The position numbers and the translations under genes were made by a program. A model generated the notes under the pieces. It had not been told where the DNA came from and did no database searches. It saw only the letters and a program-made list of their open reading frames with translations. From Streptomyces specialis (GTDB taxonomy: Bacteria; Actinomycetota; Actinomycetes; Streptomycetales; Streptomycetaceae), in contig NZ_LN929756.1 of the NCBI RefSeq assembly GCF_001493375.1, positions 1-45,275 of the forward strand: DNA of 45,275 nucleotides. The letters are read 5' to 3'. Positions within the stretch are counted from its first letter, which is position 1; each line of letters begins with the position of its first letter. This document shows, in pieces, positions 8,619-19,148 of this stretch.

Positions 8619-9640
8619 GCGCCCCGCCCACCGGGGTCGCGGCCGGGCTGGTGTCCGCCGCCGAGGCGTTCATGGCCGGGCCCGAGCCGTCGTATCCCGG
8701 GTTCGTGCTGCTCGCCGCCCGCCGCGGTGCCGTCCTCGCACACGAGGCGCGCGGCTGGGCCGTGAGCCACGGCGGCGCGCGGGTGCCGATGGCGCGGGAC
8801 ACGGTGTTCGACATCGCCTCGCTGTCGAAGCTGTTCACCGCCACGGTGGCGGTGTGCCTGGCCGAGCGGGGCGCGTTCGCGCTGGACGAGCCCGTCTGGC
8901 GCGGGGTCACGGCCAAGGCCCTGCTCACCCACACCAGCGGCCTGCCGGCCGTGATCGACCTGGGCCCGTACCCGGACGACGCGGCCCGCCTCGCCGCCAT
9001 CGACGCGCTGCCGCTGACCCCCGGCCGCCGGGTCTACTCCGACCTCGGGTTCATCGTGCTCGGCACGGTGCTGGAGCGCGTCGCCGGACGGCCGCTGGAC
9101 GCGCTGGTCGCGGAGCTGGTCACCGGGCCGCTGGGCATGACCGACACCGGCTACCGCCCCGGCCCGGCCGTCCACCACCGCGTCGCCGCCACCGAGGACC
9201 AGCCGTGGACGGGACGCGGCGTGGTGCGCGGCACGGTCCACGACGAGAACGCGTACCACCTCGGCGGTGTCGCCGGTCACGCCGGGCTGTTCTCCACCGC
9301 CCGCGACCTGGCCGTCCTCGCGGGGACGGTCCTCGACGGCGGCTGGTACGGGCCGGTGCGGATTCTCGGCGAGGCGTGGACGCGGCGGATGACCCGTGAG
9401 GGCCTGGGATGGCAGCCGGGCCCGCGGGACTGGATGGGCGCGCTGGCGTCACCGGCCGCGTCCGGGCACACCGGGTTCACGGGCACCAGCCTGCTGGTCG
9501 ACCCGGTCACCGGCGTGGTGCTGGTGCTGCTGACCAACCGCGTCCACCCCACCCGCGCGCGCGGCCGGGACGGCGCCTACCGGCGCGCCGTCGCCGACGC
9601 GCTGGCGGCGGCCCTGGCCCCGGCGGGGCCGGAGGGCTAG
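8615..9640 (+). CDS. Serine hydrolase, beta-lactamase/penicillin-binding-protein-like
   Basis: A 341-residue class C beta-lactamase fold protein. The nucleophile motif SxxK is S69LSK72 in [10 protein letters not shown]. The second motif is YSD (141-143, in place of YxN) and the third is H285TG in [29 protein letters not shown] is typical of EstB/PbpX-type hydrolases. There is no signal peptide or membrane segment, so it is probably a cytoplasmic esterase or peptidase rather than a wall enzyme. ATG at 8615 overlaps the SDR stop. It converges on argS, and the two reading frames overlap tail to tail by four bases. Confidence 0.88.
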   Translation: MSAPPTGVAAGLVSAAEAFMAGPEPSYPGFVLLAARRGAVLAHEARGWAVSHGGARVPMARDTVFDIASLSKLFTATVAVCLAERGAFALDEPVWRGVTAKALLTHTSGLPAVIDLGPYPDDAARLAAIDALPLTPGRRVYSDLGFIVLGTVLERVAGRPLDALVAELVTGPLGMTDTGYRPGPAVHHRVAATEDQPWTGRGVVRGTVHDENAYHLGGVAGHAGLFSTARDLAVLAGTVLDGGWYGPVRILGEAWTRRMTREGLGWQPGPRDWMGALASPAASGHTGFTGTSLLVDPVTGVVLVLLTNRVHPTRARGRDGAYRRAVADALAAALAPAGPEG

Positions 9641-11421
9641 AGCCGCTCGGGGGTGTGGATGCCGAGCAGGGCCATGCCCTGGCGCAGGGTGCGGGCGGTC
9701 AGCTCGCACAGGAACAGCCGGTTCTCCACGGTGGCCGCGTCCCCGGCGCGCAGCACCGGGCACTGGTCGTAGAACGTCGTGTAGTGCGACGCCAGCGCGT
9801 ACAGGTAGGCGGCGAGCCGGTGCGGCTCGTACGTCTGGGCCACGTCGGCGAGCGTCGCGGCGAACTCGTCCAGGTGCAGCCCGAGCGCCCGCTCGGCCGG
9901 GGCCAGCGGCAGCTCGGGGTGGGCCGCCGCCGTGGCGCCCTCCTGCCCGGCCGCCCGGCGCAGGATGGACTGGATCCGGGCGTGGGCGTACTGGAGGTAG
10001 ACGCTGGTGTTGCCCTGGAGCGACACCATCCGGTCGAGGTCGAAGATGTAGTCCTTCGTGCGGGACGTGGACAGGTCGGCGTACTTCACGGCGCCGATGC
10101 CGACCTCGGTGGCCCGCTCCGCGACCTCCGCCTCGCCGAGGTCCCGCGCCTTCTCCGTGACGACCCCGGCGGCCCGCTCGACCGCCTCGTCCAGCAGGTC
10201 CATCAGCCGCACGGACTCGCCGGACCGCGTCTTGAATGGCTTGCCGTCCTTGCCGAGGACCGTGCCGTACGCCAGGTGGTGCGCGACCCCGTCGGGCAGC
10301 CAGCCGGCGCGCCGCGCGGTCTCGAAGACCATCTTGAAGTGCAGGGCCTGCCGGGCGTCCACGATGTACAGCACGGTGTCGGCGTGGAGCGTGCCGATCC
10401 GGTCCCGGATCGCGGCCAGGTCGGTCGCCGCGTAGCCGAAGCCGCCGTCCGCCTTCCGCACGATCAGCGGGACGGGCCGGTCGTCGGGGCCCTTGACGTC
10501 GTCGAAGAACACGCACAGCGCGCCGTCCGACCGCACGGCGACGCCGGACTCCTCCAGCTCCCGCGCGAGCGTGGCGAGATCGTCGTTGTACGCCGACTCG
10601 CCGACCACGTCCTCGTCGGTGAGGAGGACGTCGAGCTTCCGGTAGACGGCGTTGAAGTAGATCTTCGACTCGTCCACGATCCTCTGCCACAGCGCCCGGG
10701 TCTCCGGGTCGCCGGCCTGGAGATCGACGACCCGCCGGCGGGCCCGGTCCTTGAACGCGGCGTCGGCGTCGAACAGCTCCCGGGACGCCTTGTAGAGCCG
10801 GTTGAGCCGCGACATCGCGGCGTTGCCGCTCTCCGCGGCCTCCGGACCACCGCGCTCCGCGTCGTGGTCCAGCTCGTGCGGGTGCTCGATCAGGTACTGG
10901 ATCAGCATCCCGAACTGGGTGCCCCAGTCGCCGATGTGGTTGCGCCGGATGACCTTCTCGCCGCGGAACTCCATGATCCGCACCAGCGCGTCACCGATGA
11001 CCGTCCCCCGCAGGTGGCCGACGTGCATCTCCTTGGCGACGTTCGGCTGCGAGTACTCGATGATCATCGTGCCGGGCCGCTCGGCGTACGGCACGCCGAG
11101 CCGGTCGTCGGCGGCGCGGGCGGCGAGGGTCCGGGTGATCGCCTCGTCGCTGAGCGTGATGTTGAGGAAGCCTGGTCCGGAGACCTCGATCTCCTGGATC
11201 AGCCCGTCCCGGTCGACCTCGCCGACCACGCGGCCGGCCAGCTCCCGCGGGTTCCCCCTGAGCCGCTTGGCCAGCGCCAGCAGTCCGTTCGCCTGGAGGT
11301 CCGCGCGGTCGCTGCGGCGCAGCAGCGGGTCCGCGTCGGCGGCGGACTCGGGGAGCGCGGCGGCCAGCGCGTCGCTGAGACGCTGGTGGACGGCGGTGGT
11401 GAGAGAGGGCACCGGGGTCAT
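9637..11421 (-). CDS. argS: Arginyl-tRNA synthetase
   Basis: A 594-residue class I ArgRS. It has the Arg_tRNA_synt N-terminal tRNA-recognition domain (about 1-110), the HIGH-type motif HVGH at 133-136 in [20 protein letters not shown], a catalytic core with [17 protein letters not shown] in place of a canonical KMSKS loop (common in ArgRS), and a DALR anticodon-binding domain ending in [17 protein letters not shown]. Length and motifs are normal. ATG at 11421 has no Shine-Dalgarno, but GATACT (11434-11429) lies seven bases upstream, so the mRNA is probably leaderless. Divergent from lysS over a 164-base gap. Confidence 0.97.
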   Translation of the reverse strand: MTPVPSLTTAVHQRLSDALAAALPESAADADPLLRRSDRADLQANGLLALAKRLRGNPRELAGRVVGEVDRDGLIQEIEVSGPGFLNITLSDEAITRTLAARAADDRLGVPYAERPGTMIIEYSQPNVAKEMHVGHLRGTVIGDALVRIMEFRGEKVIRRNHIGDWGTQFGMLIQYLIEHPHELDHDAERGGPEAAESGNAAMSRLNRLYKASRELFDADAAFKDRARRRVVDLQAGDPETRALWQRIVDESKIYFNAVYRKLDVLLTDEDVVGESAYNDDLATLARELEESGVAVRSDGALCVFFDDVKGPDDRPVPLIVRKADGGFGYAATDLAAIRDRIGTLHADTVLYIVDARQALHFKMVFETARRAGWLPDGVAHHLAYGTVLGKDGKPFKTRSGESVRLMDLLDEAVERAAGVVTEKARDLGEAEVAERATEVGIGAVKYADLSTSRTKDYIFDLDRMVSLQGNTSVYLQYAHARIQSILRRAAGQEGATAAAHPELPLAPAERALGLHLDEFAATLADVAQTYEPHRLAAYLYALASHYTTFYDQCPVLRAGDAATVENRLFLCELTARTLRQGMALLGIHTPERL

Positions 11422-11585
11422 GCCCAGCAGTATCCCACGGTGCCGCCACGGCCTTTCCTCGGCTTTTCCCCGGCTTTCCGCTCGGCTCCGGGCGGCTCCG
11501 CCCGGTGAACGCGGCGGGAGAGCGGGCCCGGAGGGGGTGGAAGAATGGCCCCCGACAGGCCGGAAGCGAAGGAAGTGCCGAACCG

Positions 11586-13292
11586 ATGGGCCAGACGACC
11601 CCCGAGACCGACTGGGTCTCCCGACTCGCAGACGAGGTCATCGCCGAGGCGGAGCGCCGGGCCCCGAACAAGCCGGTCGTCTGCGCCTCGGGGCTGAGCC
11701 CCTCGGGCCCGATCCACCTGGGCAACCTGCGCGAGATCATGGTCCCGCATCTGGTCGCGGACGAGATCAAGCGGCGCGGCGTCCCCTGCGTGCACCTGCT
11801 CTCGTGGGACGACTACGACCGTTTCCGCAAGGTCCCGGCCGGGATCGACCCGTCGTGGAGCGAGCACATCGGCAAGCCCCTGACGTCGGTCCCGGCGCCG
11901 CCCGGCAGCCCGTACGCGTCGTGGGCGGAGCACTTCAAGGCGCCGATGATCGCCGCGCTGGCCGAGCTGGGCATCGAGGTCCGGGCGATCAGCCAGACCG
12001 AGCAGTACACGTCGGGCGTCTACCGCGACCAGATCCTCTTCGCGATGCGCGAGCGCCGCCGGATCGACGCCGTGCTGGCGCGGTACCGCACCAAGCAGGC
12101 CGAGCAGGCGCCGGAGCCGGCCGACGAGACGGAGCAGGCGGCCGTCGAGGGCTCGGGCGCGGCGAGCGAGGACGACGGCAGCGCGGGCGACGCCGGGTAC
12201 TACCCGTACAAGCCGTACTGCTCGGTCTGCGACAAGGACCTCACCACCGTCACGTCGTACGACGACGACACCACCGAGCTGCGGTACGTGTGCGCGTGCG
12301 GCCACGACGAGACGGTGAAGCTGTCGGAGCACCGCCGCGGCAAGCTGGTCTGGAAGGTGGACTGGCCGATGCGGTGGGCGTACGAGGGCGTGATCTTCGA
12401 GCCGTCCGGCGTCGACCACCACTCGCCCGGCTCCTCGTGGGTCGTCGGCGGGCAGCTCGTGACGGAGATCTTCGGCGGGAAGCAGCCCATCGGCCCGATG
12501 TACGCCTTCGTCGGCATCAGCGGGATGGCGAAGATGTCCAGCTCCAAGGGCGGTGTGCCGGTCGCCGCGGACGCCCTGGAGATCATGGAGGCCCCGGTGC
12601 TGCGCTGGCTGTACGCGCGGCGCCGGCCGAACCAGTCGTTCAAGATCGCCTTCGACGGCGAGATCCAGCGCGTCTACGACGAGTGGGACGCGCTGGGCCG
12701 CAAGGTCGCCGACGGCACGGCCCAGCCGGCGGACGCCGCCGCCCACGCGCGGGCGGTGGGCACGGCCGCGGGCGCGCTGCCCGCGACGCCGCGCCCCCTG
12801 CCGTACCGGATGCTGGCCTCCGTGGTGGACATCACCACCGGCGACGAGGAGCAGACGCTGCGGATCCTCGGCGAGCTGGACCCGGAGCACCCGGTCCGTT
12901 CGCTGGACGAGACCCGGCCGCGGCTGGACCGCGCGGCGCGCTGGGTGGAGACCCAGATGCCGGCGGAGGCCCGTACCCGGGTCCGCGAGGTGCCGGACGC
13001 CGAGCTGCTGGCGTCGCTGGACGAGCGGCAGCGGGAGTCGCTGCGGCTGCTGCTGGCGGAGCTGTCGGGGCACTGGTCGCTGGACGGGCTGACCACCCTG
13101 GTCTACGGCGTGCCGAAGATCCAGGCCGGGCTGGCGCCCGACGCGAAGCCGACGCCGGAGCTGAAGGTGGCGCAGCGCGGCTTCTTCGCGCTGCTGTACC
13201 GGCTCCTGATCGGCCGCGACACGGGCCCGAGGCTGCCGACCCTGCTGCTGGCGGTGGGCGCGGACCGGGGGCGCGCCCTGCTGGGCGGCTGA
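11586..13292 (+). CDS. lysS: Class I (archaeal-type) lysyl-tRNA synthetase
   Basis: A 568-residue class I LysRS, the rare archaeal/actinobacterial type unrelated to class II LysRS. The HIGH-type motif is PSGPIHLGN (HLGN 44-47) and the second signature is KMSSSKGG (316-323). A zinc-ribbon-like C212xxC215 ... C236xC238 insert (CSVCDKD, VCACGH) is visible. Residues about 173-203 are an acidic, low-complexity linker ([20 protein letters not shown]). ATG at 11586 follows a GAAGGAAG. Adjacent, divergent argS is conserved in Streptomyces from memory. The other LysRS class, often also present in Streptomyces, is not in this window. Confidence 0.95.
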   Translation: MGQTTPETDWVSRLADEVIAEAERRAPNKPVVCASGLSPSGPIHLGNLREIMVPHLVADEIKRRGVPCVHLLSWDDYDRFRKVPAGIDPSWSEHIGKPLTSVPAPPGSPYASWAEHFKAPMIAALAELGIEVRAISQTEQYTSGVYRDQILFAMRERRRIDAVLARYRTKQAEQAPEPADETEQAAVEGSGAASEDDGSAGDAGYYPYKPYCSVCDKDLTTVTSYDDDTTELRYVCACGHDETVKLSEHRRGKLVWKVDWPMRWAYEGVIFEPSGVDHHSPGSSWVVGGQLVTEIFGGKQPIGPMYAFVGISGMAKMSSSKGGVPVAADALEIMEAPVLRWLYARRRPNQSFKIAFDGEIQRVYDEWDALGRKVADGTAQPADAAAHARAVGTAAGALPATPRPLPYRMLASVVDITTGDEEQTLRILGELDPEHPVRSLDETRPRLDRAARWVETQMPAEARTRVREVPDAELLASLDERQRESLRLLLAELSGHWSLDGLTTLVYGVPKIQAGLAPDAKPTPELKVAQRGFFALLYRLLIGRDTGPRLPTLLLAVGADRGRALLGG

Positions 13293-13305
13293 ACGGCGGA
13301 GGCGG

Positions 13306-14082
13306 TCAGGAGTCCTGCTGCTCGCCCTCGGGCTTGTCCTCGTCCGTTTCCGGCTGCTCCTCCTGGCCCTCGGCGGGGGCCTCCTCCGCCGAGGCGTCCA
13401 GGGTGGCGACGACCTCGCGGGCGGCGGTCTCCGCCGCCTCCCGGATGCTGTCGGCGCTCGGCATGTCGTCGCCCTCGAAGCCGACGCCCGAGTAGTCGAG
13501 GGTGATGACGACGTTGCCGGTGCGGGCGACGATCCGCTGCTGGCGGAACTCCTGCTCGCCCTCCTCTTCGGTCTCCTTGACCACGGTGTAGGCGATCGAG
13601 GTGGCGGCGTCGCCGGTCTCGCCCAGCTCGGCCGACTCGACCCCCGTGTTGGCCTCGTCGCCGGTGACCTCCTCGACCATCTGCTGGAGGTACTCACCGG
13701 CGCGCTCGTCGCCGCTGCCGAGGGCCACGTCCGACTCGAAGCGCCGCAGGGCGACGGTGAGGGAACGGAACTGGTACTCGTCCAGGCCGCTCCACAGGCA
13801 GGCCCCGGAGGTCGCGGTGTCGGTGGAGGTGAGGGTCTCGCCCTCCTTCGGGTCGGCCTCGGGGACCACGTCGGCGACGACGTCCTCGCCGAGGACGGAA
13901 CACGCCTCCGGCAGCGCGGCGAATCTCACCGGCTCGGGCGTCGGGGCCACGCTCCGCGGCGCCTCGTCGGAGGTCTTCTCGTCGGAGCCGGAGTCGGAGG
14001 ACGAGCAGCCGGCCGCGAACAGTACGGGCACGGCGGCCCAGGCCAGCGTGCGGACGGCGAGTCGCGATGCGGTGCGGTTCAT
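13306..14082 (-). CDS. DUF3558-like secreted lipoprotein
   Basis: A 258-residue lipoprotein. The N-terminus is basic (MNRTASRLAVR), then hydrophobic, then a lipobox FAAGC with lipidated C26. The mature part carries the paired-cysteine pattern of DUF3558 proteins (ALPEACSVLGEDVV ... SGACLWSGLD) and ends in a highly acidic Glu/Gln/Asp tail (about 230-258). ATG at 14082 with GAAGAAAG upstream is preferred over an upstream in-frame start. Function unknown. A paralogue-like lipoprotein of the same architecture lies 81 bases upstream, and the two probably form one transcript. It converges on lysS with a 13-base gap. Confidence 0.82.
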   Translation of the reverse strand: MNRTASRLAVRTLAWAAVPVLFAAGCSSSDSGSDEKTSDEAPRSVAPTPEPVRFAALPEACSVLGEDVVADVVPEADPKEGETLTSTDTATSGACLWSGLDEYQFRSLTVALRRFESDVALGSGDERAGEYLQQMVEEVTGDEANTGVESAELGETGDAATSIAYTVVKETEEEGEQEFRQQRIVARTGNVVITLDYSGVGFEGDDMPSADSIREAAETAAREVVATLDASAEEAPAEGQEEQPETDEDKPEGEQQDS

Positions 14083-14163
14083 GGTCTTTCTTCGCTCCAG
14101 GGACGGGGTTCTGTGCGGGGCCACGGTACGCCCGCCCGCGGCGGGGGCCGGTCGTGGCGCGCG

Positions 14164-14886
14164 TCAGCCGTCGAAACCACCCGCGAGCTGCCGTGCCACG
14201 GTCTGGGCCCGCTGCTGGAGCAGGGCGCTGTCGAGCTCGGCGTCGGTCACGTTGGTCGAGACGACGTAGTCCACGGTGACGATAACGTTCGCGTTGCGGA
14301 ACGCGAGAGTGACGTCGCGCCGCTCGCCCGCGTCGAGGCTGGTCAGCCGGTCGTCGAGGAAAGCGACGTGACCAATGCCATCGAGAACGCGGGAGCCGGG
14401 CTCCTCGCCGGGCGGGGTCGTGGTGCCGTCGACCTGCTCGACGCCGGTCACCGGGATACCGGCCTCCGCCGCCCGTTCCTCGAACTCCGCCGCGGCCTCG
14501 TCGTCGTCGCTGACGGCCGGGTCGTAGGAGACGATCCGCTGGAAGTCGACCGACAGGCGGTGGCTGCCGGTCGGGGTCACGGTGTGCCAGGCGCACCCGA
14601 CGCGGCGCCCGCTGTCGAACGTCGCGTCGGCCTCGCCCTCGTACGCGTCGGTGTCGCCGCCGGGGAGCAGTTCGCGGAGGGTGTCGCCGTCCACCGCGCC
14701 GCACGGCTCGGGCAGTCCCGAGTACCGGCCGGGCTGGGCCACGTTCGCGGTGCCGGGGCGGCTGGAGTGCGACGTGCCGTCGGTGCCGCTCAGGGCCGTG
14801 GAGCAGCCGGCCGTCAGCGCGCCGGCCGCCGCGGCGGCCAGCGCGGTGGCGCGCGCCATGGATACTCTGCGTGCCCTGCGGTGCAC
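14164..14886 (-). CDS. DUF3558-like secreted lipoprotein
   Basis: A 240-residue lipoprotein. The n-region is VHRRARRVSMARAT, followed by an Ala-rich core and the lipobox LTAGC (lipidated C28). The mature protein contains LPEPCGAVDGDTLRELLPG and RRVGCAWHTVTP, the two-cysteine pattern of DUF3558, plus an acidic DDDEAAAEFEER helix. GTG at 14886 is chosen because GGGAGG precedes it with good spacing; ATG at residue 10 is an alternative and would shorten the n-region. Function unknown. It is likely co-transcribed with the downstream DUF3558-like gene. Confidence 0.82.
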   Translation of the reverse strand: MHRRARRVSMARATALAAAAAGALTAGCSTALSGTDGTSHSSRPGTANVAQPGRYSGLPEPCGAVDGDTLRELLPGGDTDAYEGEADATFDSGRRVGCAWHTVTPTGSHRLSVDFQRIVSYDPAVSDDDEAAAEFEERAAEAGIPVTGVEQVDGTTTPPGEEPGSRVLDGIGHVAFLDDRLTSLDAGERRDVTLAFRNANVIVTVDYVVSTNVTDAELDSALLQQRAQTVARQLAGGFDG

Positions 14887-14965
14887 GGACCGCCTCCCTC
14901 GCTCAAGCTCGCTGGTCGCTGGGGAACCATGTCTACCGCAGCGGGCCGGCGAACACGAAGCGGGG

Positions 14966-15400
14966 TCAGGGCCAGACCAGGCAGTACGGCTGGTGGCCGG
15001 CCTCGTGGAGGCGGCGGGAGAAGTCCTGCCACTCGTTGAGGAGCTTGTAGACGCCGAAGGCGTCGCTCGGGCCGCTGCGGTCGGGGACCGTGGACCAGAT
15101 GAACGCGGCGGCGCCCACGGTCTCCTCACCGACCCCGCGCAGCGGGTCGACCACGGTGGTGGGCAGCTTCACCACGGCGTAGTCCGGGTGGAGCACGACC
15201 AGCTCCAGCGGGGGCACCCGGTGCAGCGGTATGCCCTCGATGCCGGTGAGCACCATCGCGGCCATGGTCTCCGGCTTGATCCGGGTGAACATGCCCTGGC
15301 CCAGCTCGTCGCCGCCCAGCTCCTCGGGCCGCATCGACAGCGGCACGCGGGCGGCGGTGGCGCCGTCGGGCGCCCCGAAGTATTTGTATGTCACGGCCAT
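14966..15400 (-). CDS. Conserved protein of unknown function
   Basis: The conserved-looking part is 144 residues, [20 protein letters not shown] to [13 protein letters not shown]. There is no signal peptide or membrane segment and no catalytic motif I can name. Dense codon-3 GC and a regular sequence indicate a real gene. The start is uncertain. ATG at 15400 (GAGGCGG upstream) gives the compact protein. An in-frame ATG at 15583, preceded by GGGAGG, would add 61 basic, low-complexity residues ([24 protein letters not shown]) whose third-position GC is clearly lower. I chose 15400. Divergent from hemL. Confidence 0.7.
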   Translation of the reverse strand: MAVTYKYFGAPDGATAARVPLSMRPEELGGDELGQGMFTRIKPETMAAMVLTGIEGIPLHRVPPLELVVLHPDYAVVKLPTTVVDPLRGVGEETVGAAAFIWSTVPDRSGPSDAFGVYKLLNEWQDFSRRLHEAGHQPYCLVWP

Positions 15401-15654
15401 TCGTCCGCCTCGGCCACGGAACTCGAAATCGCCGTTCTCCGCCTTGCGGCGGTGGCGCCCCCTGCGGGCACGCGCGCGGGGCACGGGCTCCGGTCCGACG
15501 TCCTCGGTTCCCTCGCCGATCTCGCCACCGCGCTGCATGTCACCACCTGACTTTTCGCGACCCCCGCCGCGCGACCCGATCATCGTTTGAGAGACCTCCC
15601 CTTCCACACGGCGGCGAAACGCGCCGTCACCGAGCTGTAAGGGGCTCTGTCACC

Positions 15655-16977
15655 ATGGACCGCGTGACTGAATCCTACGAAGCCCCAGTCTCCCAGACGC
15701 TCTTCGCTCGCGCTGCCCGCGTGACCCCCGGCGGCGTGAACTCTCCGGTGCGCGCCTTCGGCGCGGTGGGGGGTACGCCCCGGTTCATGGTGTCCGGTGC
15801 GGGTCCGTACCTGACGGACGCCGATGGCCGGGAATATGTGGACCTGGTGTGTTCCTGGGGACCGATGATTCTCGGTCACGCCCACCCGGCGGTCCTGGAG
15901 GCGGTCCGGACGGCCGCCGTGCGCGGCACCTCCTTCGGCGCGCCCACCCCCGGTGAGGTGGAGCTGGCGGAGGAGATGGTCGCGCGGGTCCCGCCGGTCG
16001 AGCGGGTGCGGCTGGTCTCGTCGGGCACCGAGGCGACGATGTCCGCGATCCGGCTGGCGCGCGGCTTCACCGGCCGGGCCAAGGTCGTGAAGTTCGCGGG
16101 CTGCTACCACGGCCATGTGGACGCGCTGCTGGCCGCCGCCGGCTCCGGCGTCGCGACGTTCGGCCTGCCCGACACCCCGGGCGTCACCGGCGCGCAGGCC
16201 GGGGAGACGATCGTCCTGCCGTACAACGACCTGGCCGCCGCGCGCGCCGCGTTCGAGGCGCACCCCGGCGAGATCGCCTGCGTCATCACCGAGGCGGTGC
16301 CGGGCAACATGGGCGTGGTGCCGCCCGCGCCCGGCTTCAACCAGGGCCTGGCCGACCTGTGCGCCGCGCACGGCGCGCTGCTGATCTCCGACGAGGTCAT
16401 GACCGGGTTCCGGATCAGCCGCCAGGGCTGGTTCGGCGTCGAGGGCGTGGTGCCCGACCTGATGACGTTCGGCAAGGTGATGGGCGGCGGCTTCCCGGCG
16501 GCGGCGTTCGGCGGGCGCGCCGACGTCATGGAGCGGCTGGCGCCCGCCGGGCCCGGCTACCAGGCGGGCACCCTGTCGGGGAACCCGGGGGCCACGGCGG
16601 CCGGGCTGGCCCAGCTCCGGCTGCTGGACGACGCGGCCTACGCCCGTCTCGACGCCGTCTCGGCGGAACTGCGCGGCCTGGTCACGGCGGCGCTGACGAA
16701 GGAGGGCGTGGCGCACACGGTCGGCGCGGCGGGCAACATGTTCTCCGTCTTCTTCACCGAGGGGCCGGTCACGGACTTCGCCTCCGCGAAGGCGCAGGAG
16801 GCGTTCCGCTACACCGCCTTCTTCCACGCCATGCTGGAACGCGGCGTGTATCTGCCGCCGTCCGCCTTCGAGGCGTGGTTCGTGTCCACGGCCCACGACG
16901 AGCAGGCGCTGGAACGGATCGCCGCCGCGCTCCCGGCGGCGGCCCGTGCCGCGGCCGAGGCCGGGGCAGGCGGGTAG
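15655..16977 (+). CDS. hemL: Glutamate-1-semialdehyde 2,1-aminomutase
   Basis: A 440-residue PLP enzyme (class III aminotransferase fold) that isomerises glutamate-1-semialdehyde to 5-aminolevulinate. [17 protein letters not shown] is the family signature near the N-terminus. [16 protein letters not shown] binds the PLP phosphate, YHGHVD follows, and DEVMTGFR and [11 protein letters not shown] (Schiff-base lysine K274) complete the site. ATG at 15655 follows AAGGGG; a GTG three codons later is an alternative. It provides the step between HemA and HemB of the operon at 1950-7780. It is 25 bases upstream of the histidine phosphatase gene. Confidence 0.96.
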   Translation: MDRVTESYEAPVSQTLFARAARVTPGGVNSPVRAFGAVGGTPRFMVSGAGPYLTDADGREYVDLVCSWGPMILGHAHPAVLEAVRTAAVRGTSFGAPTPGEVELAEEMVARVPPVERVRLVSSGTEATMSAIRLARGFTGRAKVVKFAGCYHGHVDALLAAAGSGVATFGLPDTPGVTGAQAGETIVLPYNDLAAARAAFEAHPGEIACVITEAVPGNMGVVPPAPGFNQGLADLCAAHGALLISDEVMTGFRISRQGWFGVEGVVPDLMTFGKVMGGGFPAAAFGGRADVMERLAPAGPGYQAGTLSGNPGATAAGLAQLRLLDDAAYARLDAVSAELRGLVTAALTKEGVAHTVGAAGNMFSVFFTEGPVTDFASAKAQEAFRYTAFFHAMLERGVYLPPSAFEAWFVSTAHDEQALERIAAALPAAARAAAEAGAGG

Positions 16978-17002
16978 GGAACGCGGGAGAGTGAGCGACG
17001 CC

Positions 17003-17737
17003 ATGAGCCAGTCAGACATACCGGCCACGGACAGCGGGGACAGCGCGGACATGAGCAGCGACGAGCGGACGGTCGTCCATGTGGTGCGGCACGGCGAGGT
17101 GGAGAACCCGACCGGGGTGCTCTACGGCCGGCTGCCGGGATTCCATCTCTCCGGACTCGGCCGGCGCATGGCCGAGCGGGTCGCCGAACACCTCTCCGGA
17201 CGTGACATCACTCACGTCGTGGCCTCTCCGCTGGAGCGGGCGCGGGAGACCGCCGAGCCCATCGCCAAGGCGCACGGGCTGCCCGTGGCGACCGACCGGC
17301 GGCTGATCGAGGCGGGCAACGTCTTCCAGGGCAAGACCTTCGGCGTCGGCGACGGCGCGCTGCGCAGGCCGGAGAACTGGCGCCACCTGCGGAACCCGTT
17401 CCGCCCGTCCTGGGGCGAGCCGTACGTCGAGCAGGTCGTCCGGATGAAGGGCGCCCTCGACGCGGCCAGGGACGCGGCGCGCGGCCACGAGGCGGTGTGC
17501 GTGAGCCACCAGCTCCCGATCTGGATCCTGCGCAGCTTCGTCGAACGGCGCCGGCTGTGGCACGACCCGCGCACCCGCCAGTGCACGCTGGCGTCGCTCA
17601 CCAGCTTCACCTTCGCCGGTGACGACATCGTCTCCATCACCTACACCGAGCCCGCGCTCGACCTCGTCCCCGTCCATCTGCGGGCCGGTGCCAAGCCCGT
17701 CAAGGGGGCCGGCATGAGCAAGGGATACGGTGCCTGA
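17003..17737 (+). CDS. Histidine phosphatase family protein
   Basis: A 244-residue phosphoglycerate-mutase-like protein. The phosphohistidine motif is VVRHGEVENP (R29, H30), the partner glutamate region LIEAGNVFQG and the second histidine in CVSHQLPIW are all present, so it should be active. The substrate is unknown; related proteins act on phosphosugars or cofactors. The start is uncertain: ATG at 17003 is used, GTG at 16991 or the internal ATG just before SSDERTVVHV are alternatives. It sits between hemL and resA, which is a conserved position in Streptomyces from memory. Confidence 0.88.
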   Translation: MSQSDIPATDSGDSADMSSDERTVVHVVRHGEVENPTGVLYGRLPGFHLSGLGRRMAERVAEHLSGRDITHVVASPLERARETAEPIAKAHGLPVATDRRLIEAGNVFQGKTFGVGDGALRRPENWRHLRNPFRPSWGEPYVEQVVRMKGALDAARDAARGHEAVCVSHQLPIWILRSFVERRRLWHDPRTRQCTLASLTSFTFAGDDIVSITYTEPALDLVPVHLRAGAKPVKGAGMSKGYGA

Positions 17738-17803
17738 CCAGGGAGGCAATCGGGACAAGGGGGGCGCCCGAGATCGCCGCGGAGCGCATGGGAAACTTTT
17801 CAC

Positions 17804-18394
17804 ATGATCCAGTTCCGGGCTGTCAGTGTGGCCCTGGCCGGGGCCGTGACCGCGGCGCTCGCGCTCACCGCGTGCTCCGGCGACCAGGCCGGTCCCTCCG
17901 GTGGAAACAGCAACATCGTGCAGGGCACGGGTGAGATCACCCAGGTCGCGGCGGACGAGCGCGACGCGGCGCCCGACCTGTCCGGCGAGACGGTCGACGG
18001 CGACTCGCTGAGCCTGTCCGACTACCGGGGCCAGGTCGTCGTCGTCAACATCTGGGGCTCCTGGTGCGCGCCCTGCATCGCCGAGGCCGACAACTTCGTG
18101 CGCGTCGCCGAGGACACCGCCGACCAGGACGTGCAGTTCGTCGGCATCAACACCCGCGACCGCTCCCGCGAGAACGCGGCCGGTTTCGAGCGCACCCACA
18201 ACGTGCCCTACCCGAGCCTGTACGACCCCGACGGGCGGCTGCTGCTGGAGTTCCCCCGCGGCAGTCTCAACCCGCAGGCGATCCCCACGACGCTGATCAT
18301 CGACCGCGAGGGCCGCATCGCGGCGCGCGCGCTCAAGCCCCTCACCGAGGAGGAGCTGCGCGCCGCCCTCGAACCCGTGATCGCCGAGGGATGA
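17804..18394 (+). CDS. resA: TlpA/ResA-type thiol-disulfide lipoprotein for cytochrome c maturation
   Basis: A 196-residue thioredoxin-like lipoprotein. Signal peptide and lipobox LTAC give lipidated C24. The redox centre is WGSWCAPC (C88, C91), and NPQAIPTTLIID carries the cis-proline. It acts outside the membrane, keeping apocytochrome c cysteines reduced for heme attachment, with electrons from CcdA, encoded next. ATG at 17804 has only a weak ribosome site. First gene of resA-ccdA-resB-ccsB, a complete System II set. Confidence 0.92.
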   Translation: MIQFRAVSVALAGAVTAALALTACSGDQAGPSGGNSNIVQGTGEITQVAADERDAAPDLSGETVDGDSLSLSDYRGQVVVVNIWGSWCAPCIAEADNFVRVAEDTADQDVQFVGINTRDRSRENAAGFERTHNVPYPSLYDPDGRLLLEFPRGSLNPQAIPTTLIIDREGRIAARALKPLTEEELRAALEPVIAEG

Positions 18395-18401
18395 CGCGGC
18401 C

Positions 18402-19145
18402 GTGGACTACAACCAGACGGTTCTGAGCGGGGCGCTGCTCCTGGCGCTGCCGGTGGCGCTGCTCGGCGGGCTGGTGTCGTTCTTCTCGCCGTGCGTGCTG
18501 CCGCTCGTCCCCGGCTACCTCTCCTACGTGACCGGCGTGGGCGGCGCGGACCTCAAGGAGGCCAGGCGCGGCCGGATGTTCCTGGGCGCCTCGCTGTTCG
18601 TGCTCGGGTTCTCCGCCGTCTTCGTCTCCACCGGCGCCTTCTTCGGCGGGATCGGCGCCGAGCTGCTGGAGCACCAGAAGACCCTGACCCGGGTCTTCGG
18701 GGCGCTGACCATCGTGCTCGGGGTGATGTTCGCCGGGCTGCTGCCCCGGCTCGGCGGCCGGGAGTTCCGTTTCCACGTCAAGCCGGGCGTCGGGCTGGCC
18801 GGGGCGCCGATGCTCGGCGTCGTGTTCGGCATCGGCTGGACCCCGTGCATCGGGCCGACGCTGGGCGCGGTGCAGCTCCTGGCGTTCAGCGAGGCGACGG
18901 CGGCGCGCGGCGCGCTGCTCACGTTCGTCTACTGCCTGGGCCTGGGCCTGCCGTTCATCGTGGCGGCGCTCGCCTTCCGCCGGACCCTGGGCGCGTTCGG
19001 CTGGATCAAGCGGCACTATGTGTGGGTCATGCGGCTGGGGGGCGGCATGCTGATCGTCACCGGACTCCTCCTCGTCAGCGGCCTGTGGGCCGACATGGTG
19101 TACGAGATGCAGGTCTGGTCATCCGACTTCGGCGTTTGGATCTGA
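18402..19145 (+). CDS. ccdA: Cytochrome c biogenesis protein CcdA
   Basis: A 247-residue polytopic membrane protein with about six transmembrane helices. Its two redox cysteines are in SFFSPCVLPLVPGYL (C31) and GIGWTPCIGPTLG (C149), the CcdA/DsbD signature. It passes electrons from cytoplasmic thioredoxin to ResA. GTG at 18402, seven bases after the resA stop, with GAGGGA inside the end of resA. resB begins three bases after its stop. Confidence 0.94.
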   Translation: MDYNQTVLSGALLLALPVALLGGLVSFFSPCVLPLVPGYLSYVTGVGGADLKEARRGRMFLGASLFVLGFSAVFVSTGAFFGGIGAELLEHQKTLTRVFGALTIVLGVMFAGLLPRLGGREFRFHVKPGVGLAGAPMLGVVFGIGWTPCIGPTLGAVQLLAFSEATAARGALLTFVYCLGLGLPFIVAALAFRRTLGAFGWIKRHYVWVMRLGGGMLIVTGLLLVSGLWADMVYEMQVWSSDFGVWI

Positions 19146-19148
19146 CAG

